Origin: an uncultured Campylobacter sp.
GTDB lineage: Bacteria > Campylobacterota > Campylobacteria > Campylobacterales > Campylobacteraceae
Length of the DNA stretch: 56,984 nt
Direction of reading: 5' to 3'
Assembly: GCF_905373215.1 (NCBI RefSeq)
Contig: NZ_CAJPRT010000013.1
Span: forward strand, 1-56,984
The notes beneath the pieces were generated by a model. It made no database searches. It had not been told where the DNA came from and saw only the letters and a list, made by a program, of their open reading frames with translations. The first letter of the stretch is position 1, and every line of letters starts with the position of its first letter. Positions 34,586 through 42,861 of the stretch are shown piece after piece. The translations under genes and the position numbers were made by a program.

Positions 34586-35305
34586 TCAGTTTTTTACGAT
34601 CGAGCAGGAGCTTAGATCTCCGCCATCGACGATTTTGTATAAATTTCCGCTCTTAAACATATTGCACACGATGATCGGAAGTGCATTGTCTTTAGCAAGC
34701 GCGATAGCCGTATCGTCCATCACCCTGATGTTGTCGTGCAGGGCTTGATCGTAAGTGACTTTGGAAAGCAATTTAGCGTCTTTAAATTTTTGCGGATCCT
34801 TGTCGTAGATCCCCATTACCTTGGTGGCTTTTATGATAGCGTCGGCTCCGATCTCGATCGCGCGGAGAGTGCCCGCAGTATCGGTCGTGAAGAATGGATT
34901 TCCCGTGCCCGCGGCAAAGATCACGACGCGGCCTTTTTCGAGGTGCCTTTTAGCGCGGCCGATGATAAAGGTCTCGCAGATCGCTTCCATCTTTATCGCG
35001 CTTTGCACGCGCACATCCATGCCTGCGTATTCTAGCGCCTCTCTCATCGCGATTGCGTTGATGACGGTCGCTAGCATGCCCATATGATCGCCACTGGTGC
35101 GTTTGATGATACCGCTAGCTGCGGCGCTTACGCCTCTTATGATGTTGCCGCCGCCGATTACGATGCCTACTTCGATGCCGCCCTCCACGAGCTGCTTGAT
35201 CTCTTTAGCAATAAATTTTAAAATTTCGCTGTCGATCCCAAAGCCGTTCTCTCCCGCTAGCGCTTCACCCGAAAATTTTACGAGTATGCGATTGTATTTA
35301 GCCAT
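34586..35305 (-). CDS. pyrH: UMP kinase
   Basis: A 239-residue bacterial UMP kinase of the amino-acid kinase family. KFSGEAL binds phosphate, GIVIGGGNIIRG is the glycine loop, and GTGNPFFTTDTAGTLRAIEIGAD is the uridylate-binding region (read here as two adjacent motifs). It converts UMP to UDP in the cytoplasm. First gene of the pyrH-rpoZ-spoT-tyrS-flavoenzyme-amidase operon. Confidence 0.96.
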   Translation of the reverse strand: MAKYNRILVKFSGEALAGENGFGIDSEILKFIAKEIKQLVEGGIEVGIVIGGGNIIRGVSAAASGIIKRTSGDHMGMLATVINAIAMREALEYAGMDVRVQSAIKMEAICETFIIGRAKRHLEKGRVVIFAAGTGNPFFTTDTAGTLRAIEIGADAIIKATKVMGIYDKDPQKFKDAKLLSKVTYDQALHDNIRVMDDTAIALAKDNALPIIVCNMFKSGNLYKIVDGGDLSSCSIVKN

Positions 35306-35369
35306 AAATTTAGCTCCTAATAAAATTTTAAAATATTATCCAAAAGTCGTTTAAAAATAACTTTTTAGG

Positions 35370-36713
35370 CTATTTTAGATGATCTTTAAGGCGGTTTATC
35401 CAGATCTTTTTCGGAGCGATTATCTCGCTAGCGCTGCCGTTTACGGCGTGATAGATCAATGTGCCGTGCAAGCTCGCGTAGTAGCGGATTATGAGGCGCT
35501 GCAAATAGGGCTCGTAGCTCGGCACAAACCAGCCGTTATTGCTGATCGCTACGACATATTTGGGCGAGTCCTCGTAAAGCTCTGCGCGCGTAGCCTCGTA
35601 ACAAACAGCGCTTCTTACGCTCTTGCCGCCAAGCTCGTAGTCGCTAAAACCGCTAGCTGTGGAAAAATCGGTCGCGCCGCCTAACAGCACGCGGTTGATA
35701 AAATTTCGCGCAAATTCCGGCAGCGGTACCATTTCGCCAAACGGCACCAAAATGTGCTTATCGAAGCGCTTCATTTCTCCGTTCGCAAAAAGATAGGCGC
35801 TGTTGTAAAATTTCCCGTTCTCATACGCTTCCGCACCCGCTATTATCGTAATTGCGCGCGATTTTTCCTTTAGAGCTTCAACTAGCACGTTTTCTAAATT
35901 TAGCGGCATCGCAAAGGCGCTCTCGGGCAAAATTATCGCATCTTGCCCCGCTGCGATCGCATCATCGATGCGAGCTAAATTTGCCAACGCGGCGGATAAA
36001 ATTTTATCCTTTGCCCAGATGTCATACTGCGAAATATCGGTGTTTGCGAGCGAAATTTTAATCGGCAGCGGCTCGGCTTCTTTTTGGCTAAATTGCAGCG
36101 CGCAGATCAAAAATACCGCGAAGATCGCGGCATTAAGCTTAGCCGCCGCGCCGCGCCCCCGTAGATAAAAAACTGCGCAAAGCCCCGCTAAAATCAGAGC
36201 CAGCGCGCTAAGATCGGCTCTGAAAATTCCATGGCTTAGCAGCAGTTCAAAATTTAGCCAATCAAAGCCGAAAGGATGGATAAATTTTAGAATCAAAAGG
36301 CATGCGGCGCGCAAAACGGGCGCGTCAAAGATCGCAAAGATGCGGAAAATAAAAGCGTAAACAAGGCAAATTCCAAGAATTTCAATCGGGATTAAAAACG
36401 CAAGATCGAAATAGATCAGGCTGAAGCTGATCCAGTGCATCCACAGCGCGCCGATAAAAAATCCGCACCAAAACCACTCCGCCTTGCTTGCCTTTAGCAG
36501 ATAATAAAACGCCGCTATCGCAATTAAAGGCGAGAAAAATTCCGCCGCTAGAGCGATTAAACTGTCAAATTTAGAGCTTAAAATTTCTACGAAAATAAAA
36601 TTTGAAAGCGCAAGGGCAAGAACAAAGCCTTTATTTATGTAACTTAATGTAAAATAGCTACTTTTTAAATTTCTAATAAAGGAAACACATGGAACAAGGA
36701 AACTTCTTTGCAT
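35370..36713 (-). CDS. lnt: Apolipoprotein N-acyltransferase
   Basis: A 447-residue inner-membrane enzyme that adds the third acyl chain to outer-membrane lipoproteins. The N-terminal half has about seven helices. The C-terminal nitrilase domain carries the likely catalytic glutamate in ILPESAF, a lysine around KRFDKHILVPFGE, and SAVCYEATR with the nucleophilic cysteine. The start is unclear: the only canonical codons before the first helix are ATG 36713 and TTG 36716, and both lie inside the divergent yajC gene. A weak CAGGA stands close to them. The last codons extend almost to a DHLK end typical of shorter epsilonproteobacterial Lnt. Confidence 0.88.
   Translation of the reverse strand: MQRSFLVPCVSFIRNLKSSYFTLSYINKGFVLALALSNFIFVEILSSKFDSLIALAAEFFSPLIAIAAFYYLLKASKAEWFWCGFFIGALWMHWISFSLIYFDLAFLIPIEILGICLVYAFIFRIFAIFDAPVLRAACLLILKFIHPFGFDWLNFELLLSHGIFRADLSALALILAGLCAVFYLRGRGAAAKLNAAIFAVFLICALQFSQKEAEPLPIKISLANTDISQYDIWAKDKILSAALANLARIDDAIAAGQDAIILPESAFAMPLNLENVLVEALKEKSRAITIIAGAEAYENGKFYNSAYLFANGEMKRFDKHILVPFGEMVPLPEFARNFINRVLLGGATDFSTASGFSDYELGGKSVRSAVCYEATRAELYEDSPKYVVAISNNGWFVPSYEPYLQRLIIRYYASLHGTLIYHAVNGSASEIIAPKKIWINRLKDHLK
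36650..36655 (+). promoter_or_regulatory. Possible -10 box of the yajC-secDF operon
   Basis: TAAAAT preceded by TTAATG, about 35 bases before the yajC ATG in an AT-rich stretch. It lies within the 5' part of the divergent lnt frame. Confidence 0.35.
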
Positions 36714-36961
36714 CAATCCTGCCTATCGTCGTAATCTTCGCGATTATGTATTTTTTGATTATCAGACCGCAGCAAAAACAGGCCAAGGATCATAAAGCGA
36801 TGGTCGATGCGCTCGGCAAAGGCGATAAGATCATAACTAGCGGCGGCATAAAATGTACGGTCGTGAAAACAAGCAATGATTTTATCACAGTTAAGCTTAA
36901 CGATGAGGTCATGGTTGAGCTGGATAAACAATTTGTGGCAAGAAAATTAGATGAGCAGTAA
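36689..36961 (+). CDS. yajC: Preprotein translocase subunit YajC
   Basis: A 90-residue protein with one N-terminal helix (ASILPIVVIFAIMYFLIIRP) and the signature RPQQKQAKDHKAMVDALGKGD. It associates with SecDF at the inner membrane. AAAGG is at good distance. It leads a long operon and overlaps secD by 11 bases. Confidence 0.95.
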   Translation: MEQGNFFASILPIVVIFAIMYFLIIRPQQKQAKDHKAMVDALGKGDKIITSGGIKCTVVKTSNDFITVKLNDEVMVELDKQFVARKLDEQ

Positions 36962-38555
36962 AATTTCATACCGCCTGCTGATCTTTTTGGCTGCGGTGAT
37001 CTTTTCGGCGATTTTTGCCGCGCCTTCGATCTTTCAGACCGAAAAGGGAAGCAAGATAAACTTGGGTTTGGATCTTCAAGGCGGCCTGCATATGCTTTTG
37101 GAAGTTCAAAGCGACGAGGCGGTCGTTTCAAAGATCAAATCGATCGCCGCTAGCGTCAATTACGCCGCCAAGCGCGATGATCTGCTGATGGACGGGCTAA
37201 AATTGGAAGGCGATTCGTTTGAATTTGAAATTTTAGACGCGGACGAGGCTTCTAAATTTGATGCGATTTTGCATAACGCCGCAAGCGGTTTGGACATTCA
37301 AAAATCGGGCGAAAAATATCGCGTCACGCTAACGCCTGAGGAGATTGAGGCTACTAAAAAATACGCGATCGAACAGGCCGTTGAGACTATCCGAAACCGC
37401 CTAGATCAATTCGGACTTGCGGAGCCAACGGTAGCAAAGCAGGGCGAGAGCTATATTTTGGTGGAGCTTCCGGGCGTCAAAAACGCAGCGGATGAGCAGC
37501 GCGCCAAGGATCTGATCGCCAAAGCGGCTCACTTGCAGCTTATGGCGGTGGACGACGTGCGCCAAGATCGCGCGCAGACTATTAGCGCAGCGGATGCCAG
37601 AGCTTACGGCGACGTGATCTATCCCGACGTTAAAAATCCGAATTACAAGTATCTCATAAACGAAATTCCGGTTTTAGACGGCGCGATGCTAGTCGATGCG
37701 AAGGTTGCCTTCGATCAGCACACCAACCAGCCGATCATAAATTTTACGCTCAACTCTCAAGGCGCTCAAATTTTCGGCGATTTTACCGGTAAAAACGTCG
37801 GCAAACGTTTAGCCATCGTGCTTGACGGCAAAGTTTACTCCGCACCGCGCATAAACGAGCGTATCGGCGGCGGCAGCGGTCAGATCAGCGGTGGATTTAG
37901 CGTCGAGGAGGCGCACGACGTAGCGATAGCGCTTAGAAGCGGCGCGCTTTTGGCTCCCGTCAAAGTATCCGAAACGCGCAGCATCGGCCCTAGCCTAGGA
38001 CAGGATAGCATCGATAAGAGCATGGCGGCGCTTAGTTTGGCGGCGGTTGCGATTTTGATCTTTATGATTTTCTACTACGGCGTAGCGGGGCTTTTTGCCG
38101 ACATCGCGCTTGTGGTAAATATCTTGTTTTTGATCGCTTGTATGGCGCTATTCGGCGCAACATTGACGCTTCCAGGAATGGCGGGTATAGTTTTGACGGT
38201 CGGAATGGCGGTGGATGCGAACGTCATCATCAATGAGCGTATCAGAGAGGTGCTTAAAACGGGCGCTTCGATAGGTCAAAGTATAAGCAAGGGCTATGAG
38301 AACGCGATGAGCGCGATCATAGACTCCAATATCACGACGCTGATCACCTCTGCTGCGCTTTATGCTTACGGCACGGGTCCCGTGAAAGGTTTTGCCGTTA
38401 CGATGAGTATCGGTATCGTAGCCTCGATGATAACGGCGATTTTGGGTACTCACGGAATGTTTGAGCTGGTGATTACCAAGATGGAAAAGAGCAAAAATAC
38501 CGCGCTTTGGCTCGGCTACAAAATTAGAAAGGTCGCAAATGCAACTATTCGATAA
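36951..38555 (+). CDS. secD: Protein translocase subunit SecD
   Basis: A 534-residue RND-type subunit that uses the proton-motive force to complete preprotein export. Helix 1 (YRLLIFLAAVIFSAIFAAP) is followed by LGLDLQGGLHMLLEV, a large periplasmic domain, then five C-terminal helices containing GMAVDANVIINERIRE, the functional motif in helix 4. It overlaps yajC before and secF after (17 bases). Confidence 0.96.
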   Translation: MSSKISYRLLIFLAAVIFSAIFAAPSIFQTEKGSKINLGLDLQGGLHMLLEVQSDEAVVSKIKSIAASVNYAAKRDDLLMDGLKLEGDSFEFEILDADEASKFDAILHNAASGLDIQKSGEKYRVTLTPEEIEATKKYAIEQAVETIRNRLDQFGLAEPTVAKQGESYILVELPGVKNAADEQRAKDLIAKAAHLQLMAVDDVRQDRAQTISAADARAYGDVIYPDVKNPNYKYLINEIPVLDGAMLVDAKVAFDQHTNQPIINFTLNSQGAQIFGDFTGKNVGKRLAIVLDGKVYSAPRINERIGGGSGQISGGFSVEEAHDVAIALRSGALLAPVKVSETRSIGPSLGQDSIDKSMAALSLAAVAILIFMIFYYGVAGLFADIALVVNILFLIACMALFGATLTLPGMAGIVLTVGMAVDANVIINERIREVLKTGASIGQSISKGYENAMSAIIDSNITTLITSAALYAYGTGPVKGFAVTMSIGIVASMITAILGTHGMFELVITKMEKSKNTALWLGYKIRKVANATIR

Positions 38556-39507
38556 AGATAAAATTTATGATTTTATGAAATTTAGATATTTCACCTTTGC
38601 GCTTTCTGCTATTTTGATAGTGGGCTCCATCGCGCTGTTTTTAATCAAGGGCTTTAACTACGGCATCGATTTTAGCGGCGGTACGCTCATTCAGGTCAAA
38701 TATGACGCCAAAGCGCCTCTGGACGAGATTAGAAAGCGCTTCGAGGCGGCAAATTTAGGCAATATAAACGTGACGGAATTCGGCAGCGACGAGGAGGTTA
38801 CTATAAGATACTCGGGCGCTGCGGATTCGCTGGGCGATAATCCCGCTCTTGCCGCGCAAGAAATTTTGCAAGGCAGCGGAAATTTTGAAGTTCGCAAGGT
38901 CGATATAGTGGGTCCAAAAGTCGGCGAGGAGCTTCGCACAAAGGGTATTATGGCGGTTTGCGTATCGTTTGCTCTGATTTTGGTTTATATCACCCTGCGC
39001 TTTGAGTGGAGATTTGCGGTCGCCGCGGTATTATCGGATCTGCACGACGTCGTAGTCGCGGTGGGTGCGCTAATACTTGCGGGCGTGGATTTCAACCTTG
39101 AAATTTTAGCCGCGCTTCTAACCATCATGGGCTACTCGCTTAACGATACCATCGTCGTTTTCGATAGAATTCGCGAGGGGGTGAAGGAAAGCAAATCGGT
39201 CAAGCTTAACGAAGTCATCAACGAATCGATCTCGCACACGCTTTCACGCACCGTCCTAACCTCGCTTACGACGCTCATCGTTATAGTGATTTTGTTCTTC
39301 TGGGGCGGTGAGATGATCCACGGCTTTAGCTTCGTGATGCTAATAGGCGTCATAGCAGGAACCTTCAGCTCCGTATTTGTAGCTGCTCCGATGCTGATTT
39401 TGTTTAAATTTAATGTCGAGAAATACCGCGCGTTTTTAGCCGAAAAACAGCGCCGTATCAAAGAGAAAGAAAAGAATCGCGCCATGTATGAAAAAGGCAC
39501 GGTGTAA
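38539..39507 (+). CDS. secF: Protein translocase subunit SecF
   Basis: A 322-residue partner of SecD: helix 1, NYGIDFSGGTLIQVKYD, a small periplasmic domain, and five C-terminal helices with GYSLNDTIVVFDRIRE. The C-terminus is a charged cytoplasmic tail (KQRRIKEKEKNRA). The start overlaps the secD stop, so production is coupled. Confidence 0.96.
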   Translation: MQLFDKDKIYDFMKFRYFTFALSAILIVGSIALFLIKGFNYGIDFSGGTLIQVKYDAKAPLDEIRKRFEAANLGNINVTEFGSDEEVTIRYSGAADSLGDNPALAAQEILQGSGNFEVRKVDIVGPKVGEELRTKGIMAVCVSFALILVYITLRFEWRFAVAAVLSDLHDVVVAVGALILAGVDFNLEILAALLTIMGYSLNDTIVVFDRIREGVKESKSVKLNEVINESISHTLSRTVLTSLTTLIVIVILFFWGGEMIHGFSFVMLIGVIAGTFSSVFVAAPMLILFKFNVEKYRAFLAEKQRRIKEKEKNRAMYEKGTV

Positions 39508-39516
39508 GGATAAAAG

Positions 39517-39858
39517 ATGAACTGGGGAAGGGTAATTTACATATTTTTTGCGCTGATGAGTATGACTACGATAGGCGGGTTTTTGTATGAGAAGAATGAA
39601 ATTTTACTTTTCATAGCAACCAGCGTGAATGCGGTCTCGACGCTTTTGAAGGTAGGCGTGCGAAATATGCTAGCAGCCGAGCTTTTTGCAAGTTCGCTAG
39701 TCGCGGATCTGCATCTCATACCGGCGTTCGTTTTGATTGTAGTAGCGCCGGGAGATCTGTCAATCGTGACCTCGCTTGCGATCGGCGCGCTACTTGCAAA
39801 CTTTTTCTCGCTAATTTTAATAGCGATCGAATCGGCAAAAACTAAAGACGAATTCTAG
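39517..39858 (+). CDS. DUF6394-type small membrane protein
   Basis: A 113-residue protein with four hydrophobic segments. GRVIYIFFALMSMTTIGGFLYE and LKVGVRNMLAAELFASSLVADLHLIPAF (two consecutive motifs) resemble the epsilonproteobacterial DUF6394 family, which I recall being encoded between secF and leuS. No function is known for the family. It is nine bases after secF and nine before leuS, inside the operon. Confidence 0.75.
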   Translation: MNWGRVIYIFFALMSMTTIGGFLYEKNEILLFIATSVNAVSTLLKVGVRNMLAAELFASSLVADLHLIPAFVLIVVAPGDLSIVTSLAIGALLANFFSLILIAIESAKTKDEF

Positions 39859-39867
39859 GAGCGCAAA

Positions 39868-42315
39868 ATGCCTTACGATAGTAAAAGTATTGAGCTTAAA
39901 TGGCAGAAAATTTGGGACGAAGAGGGAGTTTTCGAGCCTAAGGACGATTATAGCCTGCCTAAAAAATATATCCTTTCGATGTTTCCCTACCCAAGCGGCC
40001 GCATTCACATGGGGCACGTGCGAAACTACAGCATCGGCGACGCTTTGAGCCGCTACTACAGGCTGCGCGGATACAACGTGCTTCAGCCGATCGGCTTTGA
40101 CAGCTTCGGTATGCCTGCGGAAAATGCGGCGATCAAACACGGCATTCACCCTAAAACTTGGACTTACGAAAATATTGATTATATGAAAAATGAGCTGCAC
40201 CGCCTGGGCTTTAGCTTTTCGGCCCGTCGCATGCTCGCTACCTCCGATCCGCTTTATACGCGCTGGGAGCAGGAATTTTTCATAAAACTTTTTGAAAAAG
40301 GGCTTATCTATAGAAAAAACGCCGTGGTAAATTGGTGCGAGCACGATCAGACGGTGCTTGCCAACGAGCAGGTCGAGGAGGGCAGGTGCTGGCGTTGCGG
40401 CAACGAGGTCGTGCAAAAGCAGATGCCGGGATATTATCTAAAAATCACCGCCTATGCGCAGGAGCTTTTGGATTGCCTAAAGCAGCTTGAGGGCAAATGG
40501 CCCGCTCAGGTGCTTACGATGCAGGAAAACTGGATCGGGCGCAGCGAAGGTTTGGAATTTAGCTTTAAATTTGACGAGCAAAGCAGCGCCAAGCTTGGCG
40601 GCATCGAGGGCTTTAAGGTTTTTACGACACGCCCCGATACGATCTACGGCATGAGCTACGCGGCGGTCGCGCCGGAGCACGAGGTCGTAAAGAGGCTTTT
40701 GGATAATAATTTACTTGACGCCGAAGCTGCGGCGAAGGTGAGGGAAATTTTAAATCAAAGCCCGCGTGAGCGTCAAGCAAGCGATAAAGACGGCGTGAGC
40801 CTCGGGATCAGCGTGCTTCATCCGCTAAGCGGCAAAAAAATCCCCGTTTGGACTGCGAATTTCGTCCTAGCAGAATACGGCGGCGGTGCGGTCATGGCGG
40901 TACCTGCGCACGACGAACGAGACTTTGAGTTTGCAAAAAAATTTAACCTACCGATCATTCAAAGTATCGCTCCAAAAAGCGGCGATTACGACGCTAGCAA
41001 GGCTTACGTAGAACCTGGAATTTTAATAAATTCCGCGGAATTTAGCGGCATGGATAGCGAGAAGGCAAAAAGCGCCGTCATTTCAAAATTTGAAAAACTA
41101 GGGCTCGGACGCCGCGTGGTAAATTTTAAACTGCGCGATTGGGGAGTGAGCCGCCAGCGTTACTGGGGCGCGCCGATACCTATGATCCACTGTCCAAAAT
41201 GCGGGCTAGTAAGCGAGGAAATTTCAAATCTGCCCGTAGAGCTTCCGCAGGATATTAAGATCACCGGCAAAGGCAATCCACTCGACGCGCATCCTAGCTG
41301 GAAGTTTTGCAAATGCCCTAAATGCGGCGGCGACGGGGTACGCGAGACCGACACGCTCGATACCTTTTTTGAAAGCTCGTGGTATTTCGCGCGCTACGCA
41401 AGCGACGAGCGGACGTGGCAGCAGCGGGCGTTTGACGAGCAAAGCGTTAATTACTGGATGAACGTCGATCAATATATCGGCGGCATCGAGCACGCGATCC
41501 TGCACCTTTTATATGCAAGGTTTTTCCAAAAGGCCCTTCGCGACATCGGCTATCTGCGCGATAGCGAGCCGTTTGAGCGGCTGCTAACCCAAGGTATGGT
41601 GCTAAAAGACGGCGCGAAGATGAGTAAAAGCAAGGGAAACACCGTCGATCCCGACGACATTATCGAGACCTACGGCGCCGATACGGCGAGACTTTTTATA
41701 CTTTTTGCCGCGCCGCCGCAAAAGGAGCTTGAGTGGAACGACAGCGCGGTAGAGGGCGCGTATAAATTTTTAAATCGCCTATACGATCGCGCCGAAAACG
41801 CTTATGCTACGGATAAAATTCCACAGATCGACCACGCAGCTTTAAATAAAGAGGAAAAATATGCCCGCCTTAAAGTTTATGAGGCGCTTAAGAAGTCGCA
41901 GCAGGTTTATGAGAGCAGTTTTGCTTTTAATACCCTAATCGCCGCGTGCATGGAGGCGCTAAACGCGCTAAACGCGCAGAGCAACAAAGACATATTTACC
42001 GAGGGCTATTTCGTGATCTTAAACCTGCTCGAACCTATCGTGCCGCACATATGCGCCGAGCTTAGCGGGCGGCTGTTTAAGAGGCAGAATTTCGGCGAGC
42101 TGAGAGTTTGCGAAGAGGTATTCGAAAGCGATACAATCAAGCTTGCTGTTACGATTAACGGCAAAAAGCGCGCCGAATTTGAAGCGGTTGCGAGCCTAAG
42201 CGAGGGCGAAATTTTAAGCCTTGCAAAGCAGAATTGCGTCAAATGGCTAGAGGGCAAGAGCATTATAAAAGAAATTTATGTCAAAAACAAGCTTGTAAAT
42301 TTGGTGATAAAGTAG
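39868..42315 (+). CDS. leuS: Leucyl-tRNA synthetase
   Basis: An 815-residue class Ia synthetase. HMGH (residues 47-50) and KMSKS (about 585-589) bind ATP. The CP1 editing domain (about 215-400) has TTRPDTIYGMSY and a zinc module with two CPKCG motifs (residues about 435-495). It charges tRNA-Leu and edits mischarged isoleucine or norvaline. Fully co-transcribed with the Sec genes. Confidence 0.97.
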   Translation: MPYDSKSIELKWQKIWDEEGVFEPKDDYSLPKKYILSMFPYPSGRIHMGHVRNYSIGDALSRYYRLRGYNVLQPIGFDSFGMPAENAAIKHGIHPKTWTYENIDYMKNELHRLGFSFSARRMLATSDPLYTRWEQEFFIKLFEKGLIYRKNAVVNWCEHDQTVLANEQVEEGRCWRCGNEVVQKQMPGYYLKITAYAQELLDCLKQLEGKWPAQVLTMQENWIGRSEGLEFSFKFDEQSSAKLGGIEGFKVFTTRPDTIYGMSYAAVAPEHEVVKRLLDNNLLDAEAAAKVREILNQSPRERQASDKDGVSLGISVLHPLSGKKIPVWTANFVLAEYGGGAVMAVPAHDERDFEFAKKFNLPIIQSIAPKSGDYDASKAYVEPGILINSAEFSGMDSEKAKSAVISKFEKLGLGRRVVNFKLRDWGVSRQRYWGAPIPMIHCPKCGLVSEEISNLPVELPQDIKITGKGNPLDAHPSWKFCKCPKCGGDGVRETDTLDTFFESSWYFARYASDERTWQQRAFDEQSVNYWMNVDQYIGGIEHAILHLLYARFFQKALRDIGYLRDSEPFERLLTQGMVLKDGAKMSKSKGNTVDPDDIIETYGADTARLFILFAAPPQKELEWNDSAVEGAYKFLNRLYDRAENAYATDKIPQIDHAALNKEEKYARLKVYEALKKSQQVYESSFAFNTLIAACMEALNALNAQSNKDIFTEGYFVILNLLEPIVPHICAELSGRLFKRQNFGELRVCEEVFESDTIKLAVTINGKKRAEFEAVASLSEGEILSLAKQNCVKWLEGKSIIKEIYVKNKLVNLVIK

Positions 42316-42321
42316 GCGAAG

Positions 42322-42861
42322 ATGAGAAAAGTTTTAACCGTTTTTTGTTTGATTTTTTTAATCGGCTGCGGCTACAAGCCCGTTTCGAGGATCGCGAAAG
42401 AGACGATGAGTGGAAGCGTATTTGTAGACGTGATGATGAGCAAAACTGATCCGCAAAACACCGTCGCTATTAAAGATGCGATCAGGCAGGGTATAGTCCA
42501 GCGCCTAGGGATGAGCCTTGCGGATAAAAACTCGGCGCAGACGATCGTAGTAGCGAGCATAAAAAGCCTAAGCTTTAGCGAGCTTTCATACGATCAGTTC
42601 GGCTATGTCACTAGCTACCGCGCAAATCTTGTCGTAAATTTCAGCACCAAGCTTAAAAACGGCGATGTTTTCAGCAAGGATTGCGTGGGCGATTACGATT
42701 TTAAAGTTAGCCGCCTAGTCAAAAATAGCTACGATACCAGCTCGATCATTAGCGATAAGGACCGCTACAAGGCGATCGAAAATGCCTCCGCGCAGGCGTT
42801 TGACGAGTTTATTTCGGCGCTTGCGATTAGGGGATTCAGACTTGAGCGGGCGCAGCATTAA
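42322..42861 (+). CDS. lptE: LPS-assembly lipoprotein LptE
   Basis: A 179-residue lipoprotein with a signal peptide ending FLIGC (lipidated Cys16) and an LptE-like body (GYKPVSRIAKETMSGSVFVD). It plugs LptD in the outer membrane for lipopolysaccharide export. The position between leuS and folC matches C. jejuni. It overlaps folC by 20 bases. Confidence 0.85.
   Translation: MRKVLTVFCLIFLIGCGYKPVSRIAKETMSGSVFVDVMMSKTDPQNTVAIKDAIRQGIVQRLGMSLADKNSAQTIVVASIKSLSFSELSYDQFGYVTSYRANLVVNFSTKLKNGDVFSKDCVGDYDFKVSRLVKNSYDTSSIISDKDRYKAIENASAQAFDEFISALAIRGFRLERAQH

Noticed and set aside
39817..40416. 199-codon antisense ORF at the start of leuS
   Set aside because: It lies opposite a highly conserved synthetase and has no ribosome-binding site.
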